DNA from: a virus | Virus record (IMG/VR): IMGVR_UViG_3300008263_000022 | Location: 1-64,000 of that record | Length of the DNA: 64,000 bases | Direction: 5' to 3' (one strand) | Part shown: positions 21,982-31,231 of the stretch, in pieces | How the letters are laid out: each line of letters starts with the position of its first letter | Numbering within the stretch: the stretch's first letter is position 1 | Notes under the pieces: model-generated | Told to the model about the DNA's origin: nothing | Seen by the model: the letters and a program-made list of their open reading frames with translations, nothing else | Databases searched by the model: none | Position numbers and translations under genes: made by a program

Positions 21982-22826
21982 TAGAATTCCTCTATCACAT
22001 CCATTAAATTTTTAAGTTTATGTTCCATAAAATAATTCAGTAACTTACCTTTAGCCGGTTTTGTTTCTTCATAATTATTTATAATTTTTCTTTTGATATC
22101 ACCTGGAATGTTTCTAAGGTCGATCAAGGTTTGATTCCTTGAAAACCCAACCTTGGCCGCATCATCTTGCCAATCACCATAATCTTCGGTCATATATTTC
22201 TCAATAACCTTTTGTGTGATAGGTTTTTGCCTCAGGTCACGAACAAAACAATCTGATGGTGAAAACACATTTGGTATACCATCACCTTTATCTCCACGAA
22301 TAATCTTTTCCTTTAACTCTAGAAGTGGATTATGTGATTTTATATATTTCTTTTGTGATGGATTGTATTGTTTGACATTATTACCATACATCTGTAATTG
22401 TAAGAAATCTCCGTCACTCGATAGAATCAAAATCTTTTGGCTTGGAGCATAGATTGGAACCAAGGTACCAATGATATCATCAGCTTCAGCACCCTCAACA
22501 TCAATTACTTTATATGGAAAGTTTTCTTTGAGTTCCTGTTTTAACTTAGCAAGAATATCAAAAATAAGATGCCAATCTAAATCAGATTTTTCTCTGGTCT
22601 TTTTTCTACCAGCTTTATAAAATGGAAAAAAATCTTTACGCCAATATTTACGATTATCACAACAAAGTACAATCTCACCATACTCATTTTTAAAATTCTT
22701 CACATGAGTGCGTATGATGTTTAATACCATATGGCGTATTAAACTTTCTTCCAATTTGCCTTTCTGATTAGCAATTTGTGCCATTAGACCAGCAAGTAAC
22801 ACTTGATTCAAATCAACTAAGACCAT
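21981..22826 (-). CDS. rnh: RNase H / 5'-3' exonuclease (T4 Rnh, FEN family)
   Basis: The FEN-type acidic residues are visible: VDLNQVLL (D5), CCDNRKYWR (D about 62), VEGAEADDIIG (E, D, D about 123-128), SSDGDFLQL (D about 148) and RGDKGDGIPN (D, D about 195-198). At 281 aa it is close to T4 RNase H (305). It removes primers from lagging-strand fragments. Promoter at 22859-22887. Confidence 0.92.
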   Translation of the reverse strand: MVLVDLNQVLLAGLMAQIANQKGKLEESLIRHMVLNIIRTHVKNFKNEYGEIVLCCDNRKYWRKDFFPFYKAGRKKTREKSDLDWHLIFDILAKLKQELKENFPYKVIDVEGAEADDIIGTLVPIYAPSQKILILSSDGDFLQLQMYGNNVKQYNPSQKKYIKSHNPLLELKEKIIRGDKGDGIPNVFSPSDCFVRDLRQKPITQKVIEKYMTEDYGDWQDDAAKVGFSRNQTLIDLRNIPGDIKRKIINNYEETKPAKGKLLNYFMEHKLKNLMDVIEEF

Positions 22827-22858
22827 AATAAACTTTCAATAGTTTCCAATAAGATTCT

Positions 22859-22887
22859 ATTGTATCATGCTTTTTGTATTTTGTCAA
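22859..22887 (-). promoter_or_regulatory. Sigma70-type promoter for rnh
   Basis: Minus strand TTGACA, 17 bases, TACAAT, inside the 3' end of the 114-aa gene. Confidence 0.75.
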
Positions 22888-23209
22888 CTATTTTGTCAAC
22901 AATTTTTTGTGATGTGGTGGTCTTTTTGGCAATTATACCAAGCCAGCCTGATGGTATGAGTCCTGAAATGTATTCTAATGGATCTGGTAATATGGCATCG
23001 AAATGATCAAAGTCAATATACTTATCTTCTAATTCATCATTACGAAATAGTATAATATGATATGCATCACCCATAGCGCTACCATCAATCTTTTCTCCAG
23101 GATTGGCATAATCCTGTCCTTGGATTTGTATTGAATTTTCTTTATCACCATCTAAGAATGTTAAGAAATCAAACTTATCATTCTTTAGTGGTCTGAGAAA
23201 GTCTAGCAT
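22865..23209 (-). CDS. Hypothetical protein, 114 aa
   Basis: MLDFLRPLKNDKFDFLTFLD, soluble, with SGLIPSGWLGIIAKK near the end. Overlaps the GIY-YIG-like gene by 32 nt. Unknown. Confidence 0.65.
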   Translation of the reverse strand: MLDFLRPLKNDKFDFLTFLDGDKENSIQIQGQDYANPGEKIDGSAMGDAYHIILFRNDELEDKYIDFDHFDAILPDPLEYISGLIPSGWLGIIAKKTTTSQKIVDKIVDKIQKA

Positions 23210-23615
23210 TATATTCCTTTATGTGTGATCTTCTAACTCTTACCATTATCCATGTGTTATAGTAATCTTCCGATTCCATTACACCACGAACAAACTGTTC
23301 TTTTGCTTCGAGATAACCACATTCACCTTTAGATTTACATAAATGTAGGATTTCACGTACAAATTTTTCATGTCCTAATTGTAACACATCTTTCTGTAGG
23401 TTGTCACTACTTCCATAGTAAGTTTGCCAGTTTGAGAAAACCTTTGTTTTTTTCTTTCTCCCATTGACTTGTTTGGTTTTGGTAGAATAAAAGAATTTCT
23501 TACCTATGTATTTTTTACCATTCGTCAGATTAGTTATCTGATACACGAACCCGTAATTATTACCAATCAAATCTTCCGTAAAATCTTTACCATCATATTG
23601 CCAGTTTAGTCCCAT
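23178..23615 (-). CDS. GIY-YIG-like endonuclease, 145 aa
   Basis: GFVYQITNLTNGKKYIGKK (residues about 23-41) fits the GIY-YIG core with FVY in place of GIY. Downstream R/E candidates (EAKEQFVRGVM) may complete the active site. Basic KQVNGRKKKTK insert follows. Such phage proteins can be homing nucleases or repair nucleases; no intron is seen next to it. Confidence 0.7.
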   Translation of the reverse strand: MGLNWQYDGKDFTEDLIGNNYGFVYQITNLTNGKKYIGKKFFYSTKTKQVNGRKKKTKVFSNWQTYYGSSDNLQKDVLQLGHEKFVREILHLCKSKGECGYLEAKEQFVRGVMESEDYYNTWIMVRVRRSHIKEYNARLSQTTKE

Positions 23616-23794
23616 TCCTTAGTATCCAAATCATTGTCATCATCCTCTATATAGTCCTCGGATAATTCTTCGATTTGTTCACCGCAAAATGGGCAATACT
23701 CTGGCAGTTCTTGTGAAACCATTTCTTCCATATATGATACACTATAAGTTGATTCACAATTCAGGCAGTCGCCTGATAATGATTTGTTTGTCAT
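23606..23794 (-). CDS. Zinc-ribbon protein, 62 aa
   Basis: Two CxxC knuckles (GDCLNCES and YCPFCGEQ), then an acidic tail. A small metal-binding protein, possibly a transcription or protein-interaction factor. Confidence 0.7.
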   Translation of the reverse strand: MTNKSLSGDCLNCESTYSVSYMEEMVSQELPEYCPFCGEQIEELSEDYIEDDDNDLDTKEWD

Positions 23795-23803
23795 TTGATT
23801 TCC

Positions 23804-24790
23804 TTAATGAGCCCACACATCACCCCAATTTCCTGATAAAGCTCCTTTTGCGTAATCAGTAGCACGATTCTCAAAGAAATTAGTATGTGTTGGTGCGTTA
23901 ATCATTTCTTCCACCCACGGTAGAGGATTCTTTTTCACTTTAAACACACCTTTGAGTCCTAAAGAAATTAGGCGGCGGTCTGCAATATAACGAATATACT
24001 TCTTAACATCTTCTGAAGATAAACCTTCCATTTCATTTACACCAAATGCAAGGTCAATAAACTTATCTTCTAGTTGAACCATTCTTTCTGCAATCGTGTA
24101 TATTTTTCCTTTGAGATCATCATTCCAAATCTCACGATTTTCTTCTATGTATGTTCTAAACAATTTAACCATAGACTCTGCGTGTTGAGTTTCATCAACA
24201 ATCGACCATGTGATAATCTGACCCATACCTTTCATTTTACCTTGGCGAGCAAAATTCAATAACATAATGAATGAACTGAATAGTTGCATACCCTCGGTAA
24301 AGGCTGAGAACACGGCAATATGTGTTGCGGTATTCTCTCTAGTGGTATTCTTACTGGAGATATCCATAACATAGTCATGTTTCTCTCTCATTGCTTCATA
24401 CTCTAGGAACTCATTGTAAGTGGTTTCAGGTAGACCTAATGTTTCGATAAGATGTGAGTAGGCGGCAATATGTAATGATTCTCGGGCAGCGAATCCTGTG
24501 AGCATCATGCGAATCTCTGGTTGTGGAAAGTATGGCAGATAGTTCTTAACATAACCACCAGCCACATCAATATCACCTTGTGTAAAGAAACGGAAGATTT
24601 GTGTTAGGAATGTTTTTTCTTCTTTAGTTAATTTTTTCTTCCAATCTTTTACATCCTCTGACATAGGAACTTCGGTGTGCAACCAATGAGATTGCTCATG
24701 TTTCAACCAAGCTTCATATGCCCAAGGATAATTAAAAGGTTTGAAATAGTTGCGCTCTTCCGAAAGATTTGATTCTATTTTTTTTATCAT
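23804..24790 (-). CDS. nrdB: Ribonucleotide reductase class Ia beta subunit
   Basis: The diiron and radical site is complete: GDID (Asp), ARESLHIAAYSHL (Glu, His and the radical Tyr), EGMQLF (Glu) and DETQHAESM (Glu, His). 328 aa is a normal phage length. With NrdA it reduces ribonucleotides to deoxyribonucleotides for phage DNA. The C-terminal SGNWGDVWAH tail would dock on NrdA. Confidence 0.95.
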   Translation of the reverse strand: MIKKIESNLSEERNYFKPFNYPWAYEAWLKHEQSHWLHTEVPMSEDVKDWKKKLTKEEKTFLTQIFRFFTQGDIDVAGGYVKNYLPYFPQPEIRMMLTGFAARESLHIAAYSHLIETLGLPETTYNEFLEYEAMREKHDYVMDISSKNTTRENTATHIAVFSAFTEGMQLFSSFIMLLNFARQGKMKGMGQIITWSIVDETQHAESMVKLFRTYIEENREIWNDDLKGKIYTIAERMVQLEDKFIDLAFGVNEMEGLSSEDVKKYIRYIADRRLISLGLKGVFKVKKNPLPWVEEMINAPTHTNFFENRATDYAKGALSGNWGDVWAH

Positions 24791-24809
24791 TATTGTTTTC
24801 CTTTAAAAA

Positions 24810-26600
24810 TTAGCCTTCGCAAGCCAAACATTCGTTGCCTTGAGCAATAGCGCTCATATCTAATTCTTTAATCACTTCTCTTTCAATTTTTTTGGCAACT
24901 TTGTCTGCTTTACCAATTTTCTCAGAACGACAATAGTATAGAGTTTTCAATCCTTTTTTCCATGCAAGAAAATGACAAGCATGGAGATACTTCAAATTAA
25001 CATCTGGTCTAAAGAACAAATTAAGTGACTGTGCTTGGTCGATATACTGTTGTCTATCAGAAGCCAATTCAATCACCCAACGTTGGTCAATTTCCATGGA
25101 TGTTTTAAATACATCTTTATCATGGTCAGACATCCATTCTAAATGTTGAACAGAACCATCATTAGCAATAATAGATGACCAAACATCATTATACCAATCT
25201 TCTGGTTTATCCTGTGATAGTTTAATAATCAATTCATTCAACCAACGATTCTTGTTTAGATATGCTCCTGATAAGGTGTCTTGTCTGTAAGCATTAGCAC
25301 GATATGGCTCAATACTAGGACTGGTGTTGCCCATAATAATAGAGCTTGATGCGTTTGGGGCAATAGCCATAACATGAGAGAACCGTAGACCGGTGCCAAC
25401 ACAATCAGGAGGAGAGCCACGTTCTGTACCCAATTCGAGATTTGCATTATTTAATCCTTCTCTAATATGTTTAAATATTTTATTGTTTGCAACTTTGGCC
25501 ATTACTCCTTCAAAAGCAATGCCATTGCGCTGTAGATAAGCATGGAACCCAAGAGCACCGATGCCAATAGAACGCTCTCGCTCGGCACTAAACTTTGCAC
25601 GAGCAATAGCATCAGGAGCATTAGCGATGAAGTAATTGAGGACGTTATCAAGCATTTCGGCAACGTCCTTAAGAAATAATGGTTCAGACTTCCATTCATC
25701 GTAGTTCTCCAAGTTTAAAGAAGATAAACAACATACAGCTGTTCGCTCTTCATTTGTGGGTAGAATAATTTCAGAGCAAAGATTTGATTGATGAATCCTT
25801 AAACCTTTGTCTTTGAGAAACTGTGGCATCTCACGATTGCTTGTATCGATATAGTGAATGTATGGTTCACCTGTCATCATACGAAGCTCTAGAATTTTCT
25901 GCCAAAGTTCTTTTGCAGATACAACCTCTCTTACTTCGCCTGAATGTGGATCTTTTAATTCCCAATCATCTTTTGCTTCAGGATCCAACATACACGTTTC
26001 GATGATGTGCATGAAGTCATCGGTGATATTAATACCGTGATGTAAATTTAAACAACGAACATTGGGATCGCCTGTCGGCTTTCGCATCTCTAAGAAAGAG
26101 ATAATATCTGGATGAGAGATATTGAGATAAGCAGCATAGCTGCCCCTGCGAGTGCGACCTTGCCTGTATGCCAAAGAACTGGCGTCATAGATTTTGAGGT
26201 GAGGCATGACACCAGTAGATTTATCGTCTGCTGAACGAATACCAAAGCCAATACCAACACCACCCCCGAGCATAGAAAGCCAATTAGTTTCTGATAGATT
26301 ATCAACTAGTCCCTCCGCAGTATCTTCAATATAGTTAAGGAAACATGATATAGGCATCCCACGCTTAGAACGACCAAAAGAAAGAATGGGAGTAGAATAA
26401 GACAACCAATGTTTGCTAGAGTAGTTGTATAATCTCTGTGCGTGTTCCGGATTGGAACTAAACGATTTTGATACGAATGCGAATCTATGTTGTGGTGATT
26501 CTTCATCTTCTTTCATGTAACTTTCTTTAAGTCTTTTAATTCCAAGTTCGTCAAATAATTTATCTTTTTCTAAATCTATACTGATGCCTAGGTATTCCAT
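24810..26600 (-). CDS. nrdA: Ribonucleotide reductase class Ia alpha subunit
   Basis: Visible: substrate-loop GGGVGIGFGIR, catalytic Cys and Glu in SNLCSEI, AVCCLSSLNLE, and the C-terminal shuttle Cys pair ECLACEG. The 596 residues start MEYLGISIDLEKDKL without an ATP-cone, so dATP feedback is probably absent, as in other short phage NrdA proteins. AAGG lies 7 nt before ATG 26600. Operon thyX-nrdA-nrdB. Confidence 0.95.
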   Translation of the reverse strand: MEYLGISIDLEKDKLFDELGIKRLKESYMKEDEESPQHRFAFVSKSFSSNPEHAQRLYNYSSKHWLSYSTPILSFGRSKRGMPISCFLNYIEDTAEGLVDNLSETNWLSMLGGGVGIGFGIRSADDKSTGVMPHLKIYDASSLAYRQGRTRRGSYAAYLNISHPDIISFLEMRKPTGDPNVRCLNLHHGINITDDFMHIIETCMLDPEAKDDWELKDPHSGEVREVVSAKELWQKILELRMMTGEPYIHYIDTSNREMPQFLKDKGLRIHQSNLCSEIILPTNEERTAVCCLSSLNLENYDEWKSEPLFLKDVAEMLDNVLNYFIANAPDAIARAKFSAERERSIGIGALGFHAYLQRNGIAFEGVMAKVANNKIFKHIREGLNNANLELGTERGSPPDCVGTGLRFSHVMAIAPNASSSIIMGNTSPSIEPYRANAYRQDTLSGAYLNKNRWLNELIIKLSQDKPEDWYNDVWSSIIANDGSVQHLEWMSDHDKDVFKTSMEIDQRWVIELASDRQQYIDQAQSLNLFFRPDVNLKYLHACHFLAWKKGLKTLYYCRSEKIGKADKVAKKIEREVIKELDMSAIAQGNECLACEG

Positions 26601-26617
26601 GTATTCGCCTTACCTTA

Positions 26618-27262
26618 TTATTGTGTTATAAATTCTTTAATCATGGGAAAAATCGGTTCAATTGCATCAGCACAAGCCAAAGCGATTTCACGATGTTCTT
26701 TTTGTGTTTCCTTTCCGCTTCGTAGTTGTATATAGTGAACCCAAGACCGCATAGTTCCATTCATATACAACTTTGAAACGGTAATACCTTCAGGCAATAC
26801 AGATCGGGCCTGTTCTTTTGCAATACCATGTTCAATAGCCCAACGATATGCTCTTTCTGCTGCTACTATAACATAATCTTGTTGTGTTTCCCAATTCAAC
26901 TTCAAACCAATGTTATCTGTTTCAATACTATTCTGCCGATTTTTTTCGTCTTGTAATCTGGCTTCTTTAAATTCAAAGCCTAAATCTGCTACTGCATATC
27001 TTTGAGAAAACTCTTGGAATGAAAAGGAACGATGTCGTAGTATTTGTCTTGCTATATCTCTTGTAGTTTCAATTTCTAAACAAACATTCACCATTTCAAG
27101 TGGTGACCAGTGTTGATGCTTAATCAAATAACGGACTAACTTTTCAGCGGTGTCGTTATTATCTTGATTTGATGGGTTTGAAACTCTAGCGGCATATGCT
27201 ACTTGCTCTAATAAGTTTTTACCATCTGTTCCTTGTGTGTATGATATTAATTTTACATTCAT
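26618..27262 (-). CDS. thyX: FAD-dependent thymidylate synthase ThyX
   Basis: The ThyX signature RHRSFSFQEFSQRY (residues about 75-88) is intact, and the C-terminal RSWVHYIQLRS block is present. It makes dTMP from dUMP using FAD and folate. ATG 27262 overlaps the primase stop as TAATG. 214 aa. Confidence 0.95.
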   Translation of the reverse strand: MNVKLISYTQGTDGKNLLEQVAYAARVSNPSNQDNNDTAEKLVRYLIKHQHWSPLEMVNVCLEIETTRDIARQILRHRSFSFQEFSQRYAVADLGFEFKEARLQDEKNRQNSIETDNIGLKLNWETQQDYVIVAAERAYRWAIEHGIAKEQARSVLPEGITVSKLYMNGTMRSWVHYIQLRSGKETQKEHREIALACADAIEPIFPMIKEFITQ

Positions 27263-28275
27263 TATGTTTTTTTCCAACTCACGAATTCCATCTTTGCTCT
27301 AAGATTTACAAAGGTATTTTTACTTATAATATCTTGGATTTCATCTGGCGAAAAACCAGATAACACCATATCATTAATATCCTTTTCTTCAATCATTTCA
27401 GGCCATATAACAACATTAAAATGGTTATCTATGGCGTGTTCCATCTTAAAAACAATTTCTTTGTTACGTGGCTCATTGTCGAACACCAAAACCACCTTGG
27501 ACTTGTCCAATACATCGGTAATCGATTCCAAATTAGAGTCTGCTGTTGCCACTGCATTCTCTAAAAACATTGAATCAATAGGCCCCTCAAGTACATATAT
27601 TAATTCTTCTTCATTGATTTTGTCAAGCCCAAATACTTTTTTATTATCATCGTGTAGCTTTAAAGTTATGTATCTTAGCTTGGATTCTCCTAGCGCTCTC
27701 CCCTGTATTGCGACAAGGTTCTTTTCTTTGTCGTAGAACGGAATAACGAGGCGTTGGTCGTTTTTGTGAAGTCCCTCTTTTTCAATCCCGAGATTTTGTA
27801 TGAAGGCTGCGAAATCTTCCGCAAAGTATAATTGCGAATAAAAGGTCTCTGGAATCCTTCTTTGATGAACATAGTTCTTAGCAAAATGTGCTTCTGGTAA
27901 CGATTCGATTGATGGAAGTTCCAAGGCTTTCTTAAACTTTGGTGCCTCTTGTTTATACTCATCAAAATCCGGCTTGGGGTAGTTGTTGTTTCCGGTTTCT
28001 CCATTTTTATATCTTTCTAACTGATACTCTTTGAGAAGTGTATCGTCCACCTGTTTTAAAAAATTATAAAAAGTAGTTGATACACCACAATTATGACACA
28101 TATAAAAGTAATCATTTTTTTTGCGATAAACATAACCACGAGATTTTAATTTATTCTTTTGTGAGTCGCCACAAAGCGGACACCTGAAATTATAAAGGTC
28201 ATCCTTCTTCTTGGCAAACCTTTGTAATTTAGGCGATACTTGTAACAGGAAGCTCCTGTCAATAAAAACACTCAT
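27262..28275 (-). CDS. 61: DNA primase (gp61/DnaG type)
   Basis: An N-terminal zinc finger (CPLCGDS and CHNCG, residues about 33-63) is followed by a Toprim domain with EGPIDSMF (Glu, Asp) and LVFDNEPRNKE. 337 aa, similar to T4 gp61 (342). It primes lagging-strand synthesis with the gp41 helicase encoded at 50.9-52.3 kb. Confidence 0.9.
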   Translation of the reverse strand: MSVFIDRSFLLQVSPKLQRFAKKKDDLYNFRCPLCGDSQKNKLKSRGYVYRKKNDYFYMCHNCGVSTTFYNFLKQVDDTLLKEYQLERYKNGETGNNNYPKPDFDEYKQEAPKFKKALELPSIESLPEAHFAKNYVHQRRIPETFYSQLYFAEDFAAFIQNLGIEKEGLHKNDQRLVIPFYDKEKNLVAIQGRALGESKLRYITLKLHDDNKKVFGLDKINEEELIYVLEGPIDSMFLENAVATADSNLESITDVLDKSKVVLVFDNEPRNKEIVFKMEHAIDNHFNVVIWPEMIEEKDINDMVLSGFSPDEIQDIISKNTFVNLRAKMEFVSWKKT

Positions 28276-28292
28276 AATATAAAACCAATCAA

Positions 28293-28715
28293 TTATTTAA
28301 TAAACTTGCTTATTGTATCAGGATTAACGTGAGATATCAACCACGAGATAGCAATAATACCACCGGCAACCATCCACTTCCATTTCAGTAAATTATCTAG
28401 AGCATCTTTTTCTTGTTTGTTATGATCATTCATATCTTTACGGAGAGATTTGAATTCATCCATAATTTCTTTATTTGAGGTTTCCATTTTATACAAAACG
28501 GTATCAATTCGCTGATGTATTTCTTTGATATCGGCATCTGTTTCTAGTCTGCGATTGTCCATGTCGGTATATACCTTTGCGATATGGCGGTCGTGTTGGT
28601 CCACCAGTTTTTCTATAACTTGGTCCATTTTATTACAAAGTGCAGATAAAGTCAATACTTGTGTTTTTAAAACACCAATGTCGACCTTGATATCGGTATC
28701 GTCAAACTCTGCCAT
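28293..28715 (-). CDS. Coiled-coil protein with C-terminal membrane anchor, 140 aa
   Basis: A long helical coil (residues about 10-110) and one membrane segment near the end (WMVAGGIIAISWLIS). Start of the lysis and envelope region. Such tail-anchored coils occur near phage lysis genes; function unproven. Confidence 0.7.
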   Translation of the reverse strand: MAEFDDTDIKVDIGVLKTQVLTLSALCNKMDQVIEKLVDQHDRHIAKVYTDMDNRRLETDADIKEIHQRIDTVLYKMETSNKEIMDEFKSLRKDMNDHNKQEKDALDNLLKWKWMVAGGIIAISWLISHVNPDTISKFIK

Positions 28716-28907
28716 TTATTTTTTCTCTGGTACCTTTGTGCCATCCAATTTTTTATGCACTTTAATTTCTTTGCAAACTTCTTTTTCTTTACCAGTTTTT
28801 TGGTCTTTTTGCATTACACAGGCTTTCTTTGTTTCTGCTGCATAAGCAACTTGATAACCAACAAAAGACCAGACCACGAGATTGAGTGCAATTAAAAACT
28901 TTTTCAT
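28716..28907 (-). CDS. Secreted Lys-rich protein, 63 aa
   Basis: Signal peptide MKKFLIALNLVVWSFVGYQV, cut after AYA; the mature protein is very Lys-rich with two Cys. Periplasmic location inferred. Confidence 0.7.
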   Translation of the reverse strand: MKKFLIALNLVVWSFVGYQVAYAAETKKACVMQKDQKTGKEKEVCKEIKVHKKLDGTKVPEKK

Positions 28908-29128
28908 TTTTGTTCTTCCTTTTTAGCAAATTTTTCTGAGGCGGTAAAGCCTAATCCTGCAATTACCAAATATATCATCGAATCAAATAGTGATGGAGTT
29001 ACTTTATATCCATATATGTCAGCAACAAGTGCAAAGCCACATACTAGAAATGCCAAAAATGTTATAACTCTTTTGCTACTGACTGAACTATTTTGTCCAT
29101 CGGATAGCATGCTGTTCAACCAATTCAT
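28904..29128 (-). CDS. Holin-like protein, 74 aa
   Basis: Two membrane segments (ITFLAFLVCGFALVADIYG and MIYLVIAGLGFTA) and a basic-acidic tail (EKFAKKEEQK) give the layout of a class II or III holin. ATG 29128 has GGAG 9 nt upstream; the longer frame lacks support. Two genes from the endolysin. Confidence 0.6.
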   Translation of the reverse strand: MNWLNSMLSDGQNSSVSSKRVITFLAFLVCGFALVADIYGYKVTPSLFDSMIYLVIAGLGFTASEKFAKKEEQK

Positions 29129-29129
29129 T

Positions 29130-29606
29130 TTATAACTCCGGCTGAGGTGGTTGAACTGGTGCAGCTTTGCCACCAAATCCTGTTACAACTGCTGGTGCAA
29201 ATGGAGATGGTGCAGGTGCCGATGCAAAAGTAGGTGTTGTTGCACCAAAACTTGGTGTAGATGGTGTTGTTGGTGCAGGCGATACTGTTGTTGTTCTATT
29301 GGCCAACTCCAATGCTCTCTTTTGTGCATCTTTATCACCACCAGCCAACATAATGCCAGACAATGTACCTGTTAAAAATGTGGCGATAGGTATAATCAAT
29401 TCAAAGAACTTTTGATCAATTGGTGAAATAGCATTGAGTGGTTGTGTAACAAAAATTAGTGAGTATAACACCACAAACACAATACCAAACAATGTAAGTG
29501 ATAAACAGATACCAATAAAAAACTTCAAGCGAGCCATTAACTGCTCTTCGGTATACATGAAACTATCAGGTTGTTTTTCTTCTTTATTAAAAATATTTAA
29601 ATTCAT
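29130..29606 (-). CDS. Two-pass membrane protein with Pro/Ala-rich tail, 158 aa
   Basis: Two hydrophobic segments (residues about 26-50 and 64-90), then a cytoplasmic or periplasmic tail rich in T, P and A. It may be a holin or antiholin, or an accessory membrane protein. ATG 29606 overlaps the upstream TGA. Confidence 0.65.
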   Translation of the reverse strand: MNLNIFNKEEKQPDSFMYTEEQLMARLKFFIGICLSLTLFGIVFVVLYSLIFVTQPLNAISPIDQKFFELIIPIATFLTGTLSGIMLAGGDKDAQKRALELANRTTTVSPAPTTPSTPSFGATTPTFASAPAPSPFAPAVVTGFGGKAAPVQPPQPEL

Positions 29607-29875
29607 TTGCAATTCGCTCCTGTTACTGGTACGGTCGGTGTATTTTGTGCAAGAGGTTTATTACCTCCTGGTCCCAATCGTGGGTCATTTTGACCTTTGA
29701 ATATGTGTTCTGGACAAGTTCTTGTTACGTCACAATATGGTAGTTTGCATATATCTTTATCCCAATTCGATGGGTCTTGGCAAGGATAACGAAAACGGTC
29801 GCCACTAAAATAAGCCAATGTCAATGGTAATAATAATATGAACAATATCCATTTCATTAACTTTTTATCATTCAT
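29603..29875 (-). CDS. Membrane-anchored Cys-rich protein, 90 aa
   Basis: One N-terminal hydrophobic segment (WILFILLLPLTLAYF) then CQDPSNWDKDICKLPYC and RTCPEH, so five Cys face the periplasm. I recall similar proteins beside lysis genes in T4-like marine phages. Unknown role. Confidence 0.7.
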   Translation of the reverse strand: MNDKKLMKWILFILLLPLTLAYFSGDRFRYPCQDPSNWDKDICKLPYCDVTRTCPEHIFKGQNDPRLGPGGNKPLAQNTPTVPVTGANCK

Positions 29876-30501
29876 TAATGAACTCCTAATACATGAAGTG
29901 CGTGTTCATAATGTTTAATTCTATCTTCAAGTCCAATGGTACCACCATTGATACGCTTTGTTAATGTGAGTATGTCGCCTTTGTCCGCCCATTGGTTTAG
30001 ATTGTTTGTTTCCCAAAACCAGCAAGCAGATTGAGCTGCACCTTCAAATGTTTGTAGATATTCAGATGCTTGTTCAACAGGTATTTCAATTGAGGCAGCA
30101 AACCAAGAATAGTTTTCTTTACCTGTCAATTGAATTAAACCACGACCACAATAACGAAAACCATCACCAGATGCCTCATCGCCATTACCCATGCGATTAG
30201 CATAGATACGATTTGCAATTGCTTCTTGTTTATTTGGTTTGTTTGCATACTCATTCGCCAGTTCATCTGTTGGAAAATACTTAGCAAATAGTTTGCGTAG
30301 TGTTGCAGCTTTGTAATTTAGATTCTCTTTGAGAAATACAAAATTACCAGATTCGTGAGCGCATTGTGCTATAAAGGCTGCAATACGTTGTGGTGTATCA
30401 ATGCCATAGTCAGGCAACAATTGTGCCAATGCACCGTGCCATTGGCCAATGTATGGATTCTTTGGCAGTAATTGCTTGAGTTGTTCTAGTGTTAAATCCA
30501 T
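29875..30501 (-). CDS. GH19-type endolysin (chitinase-like lysozyme)
   Basis: Catalytic Glu in CAHESGNFVFLKE (about residue 48) and the GRGLIQLTGKENY block (about 117-129) are the GH19 hallmarks. At 208 aa it is a single-domain enzyme without signal peptide, so it needs a holin. It cleaves peptidoglycan for lysis. TAATG overlap with the 37-aa membrane gene upstream. Confidence 0.92.
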   Translation of the reverse strand: MDLTLEQLKQLLPKNPYIGQWHGALAQLLPDYGIDTPQRIAAFIAQCAHESGNFVFLKENLNYKAATLRKLFAKYFPTDELANEYANKPNKQEAIANRIYANRMGNGDEASGDGFRYCGRGLIQLTGKENYSWFAASIEIPVEQASEYLQTFEGAAQSACWFWETNNLNQWADKGDILTLTKRINGGTIGLEDRIKHYEHALHVLGVH

Positions 30502-30614
30502 TATTTTTTAAACATCCCTAAAACTTTAGCTTTGATTGCTTTAGCCCAAAAAGGTTCTGGAAAATGCCAGCCTACAAATGCTCCTACTGCGATCCAAAAT
30601 AGTGTATCTAACAT
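30501..30614 (-). CDS. Small membrane protein, 37 aa
   Basis: MLDTLFWIAVGAFVGWHFPE has one membrane segment and a basic tail (KAIKAKVLGMFKK), with GGAG upstream. A pinholin-like or accessory lysis role is possible. Confidence 0.6.
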   Translation of the reverse strand: MLDTLFWIAVGAFVGWHFPEPFWAKAIKAKVLGMFKK

Positions 30615-30623
30615 ATTTTTCTC

Positions 30624-30830
30624 CTATGCCATTAAAGAAGCCGCACTAATAGCAGCGTTGATGATTACATTTAATTGCTCTTTCAATGCCAATCCTTCAG
30701 CATCGTCAGCAATACCTTCCATAATATTAATACCTTTTAACAATTCTACATATTCTTCTTTACTGATTTGGCCTTGTTCTAGAGCCTTATTATACTCAAT
30801 GATGTAGCTATTTAATAATTCTGGTGTCAT
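30624..30830 (-). CDS. Helical protein, 68 aa
   Basis: MTPELLNSYIIEYNKALEQG; acidic helix with hydrophobic C-terminus (NAAISAASLMA). Unknown. Confidence 0.65.
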   Translation of the reverse strand: MTPELLNSYIIEYNKALEQGQISKEEYVELLKGINIMEGIADDAEGLALKEQLNVIINAAISAASLMA

Positions 30831-31231
30831 CTTGGTTTGCTCCCTAAAACATGTTGAATGGTATCTGCTGAATTAATTACTTGCTGTAACTTTGTTTTAC
30901 AGAAAATTGGTGAAATCTTTTCTGCTTTGTTAAAATAATCTCTTGTGTCTTTTGTTAATGTCAATAACTTGGTTGACATATTATTTGCATCTTTGTTTCT
31001 TGGTATGTGCATCGTAAAGTTTTTGAACTCTAACGATTTAATATACAATTCATTTACCTGTGTAACAACTAACAGATGGTTGCCACAGTTTTCTTCCGCT
31101 ATCTGTGCCTTTGTTTTAATTTCATTCACTAAAGCGTATTCGGTCGTATCATATTTGGCCATAAAATAGGCATCAAACAAGGCACAACCAGACAAACTAA
31201 ACGCAAATAGAACTATAAGTATTCTTTTCAT
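30827..31231 (-). CDS. Lipoprotein, 134 aa
   Basis: Signal MKRILIVLFAFSLSGC with lipobox LSGC. Mature part helical with two Cys. ATGA overlaps on both sides. Unknown role; outer-membrane location inferred. Confidence 0.72.
   Translation of the reverse strand: MKRILIVLFAFSLSGCALFDAYFMAKYDTTEYALVNEIKTKAQIAEENCGNHLLVVTQVNELYIKSLEFKNFTMHIPRNKDANNMSTKLLTLTKDTRDYFNKAEKISPIFCKTKLQQVINSADTIQHVLGSKPR

Noticed and set aside
23178-23615. Homing endonuclease inside an intron
   Set aside because: GIY-YIG-like gene stands free in the operon and neither neighbour is split, so there is no intron to home.
25256-26506. Minus-strand and plus-strand frames of 60-71 codons inside nrdA, some with membrane-like sequence
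   Set aside because: Shadows of a highly conserved coding gene in other frames, without ribosome sites.
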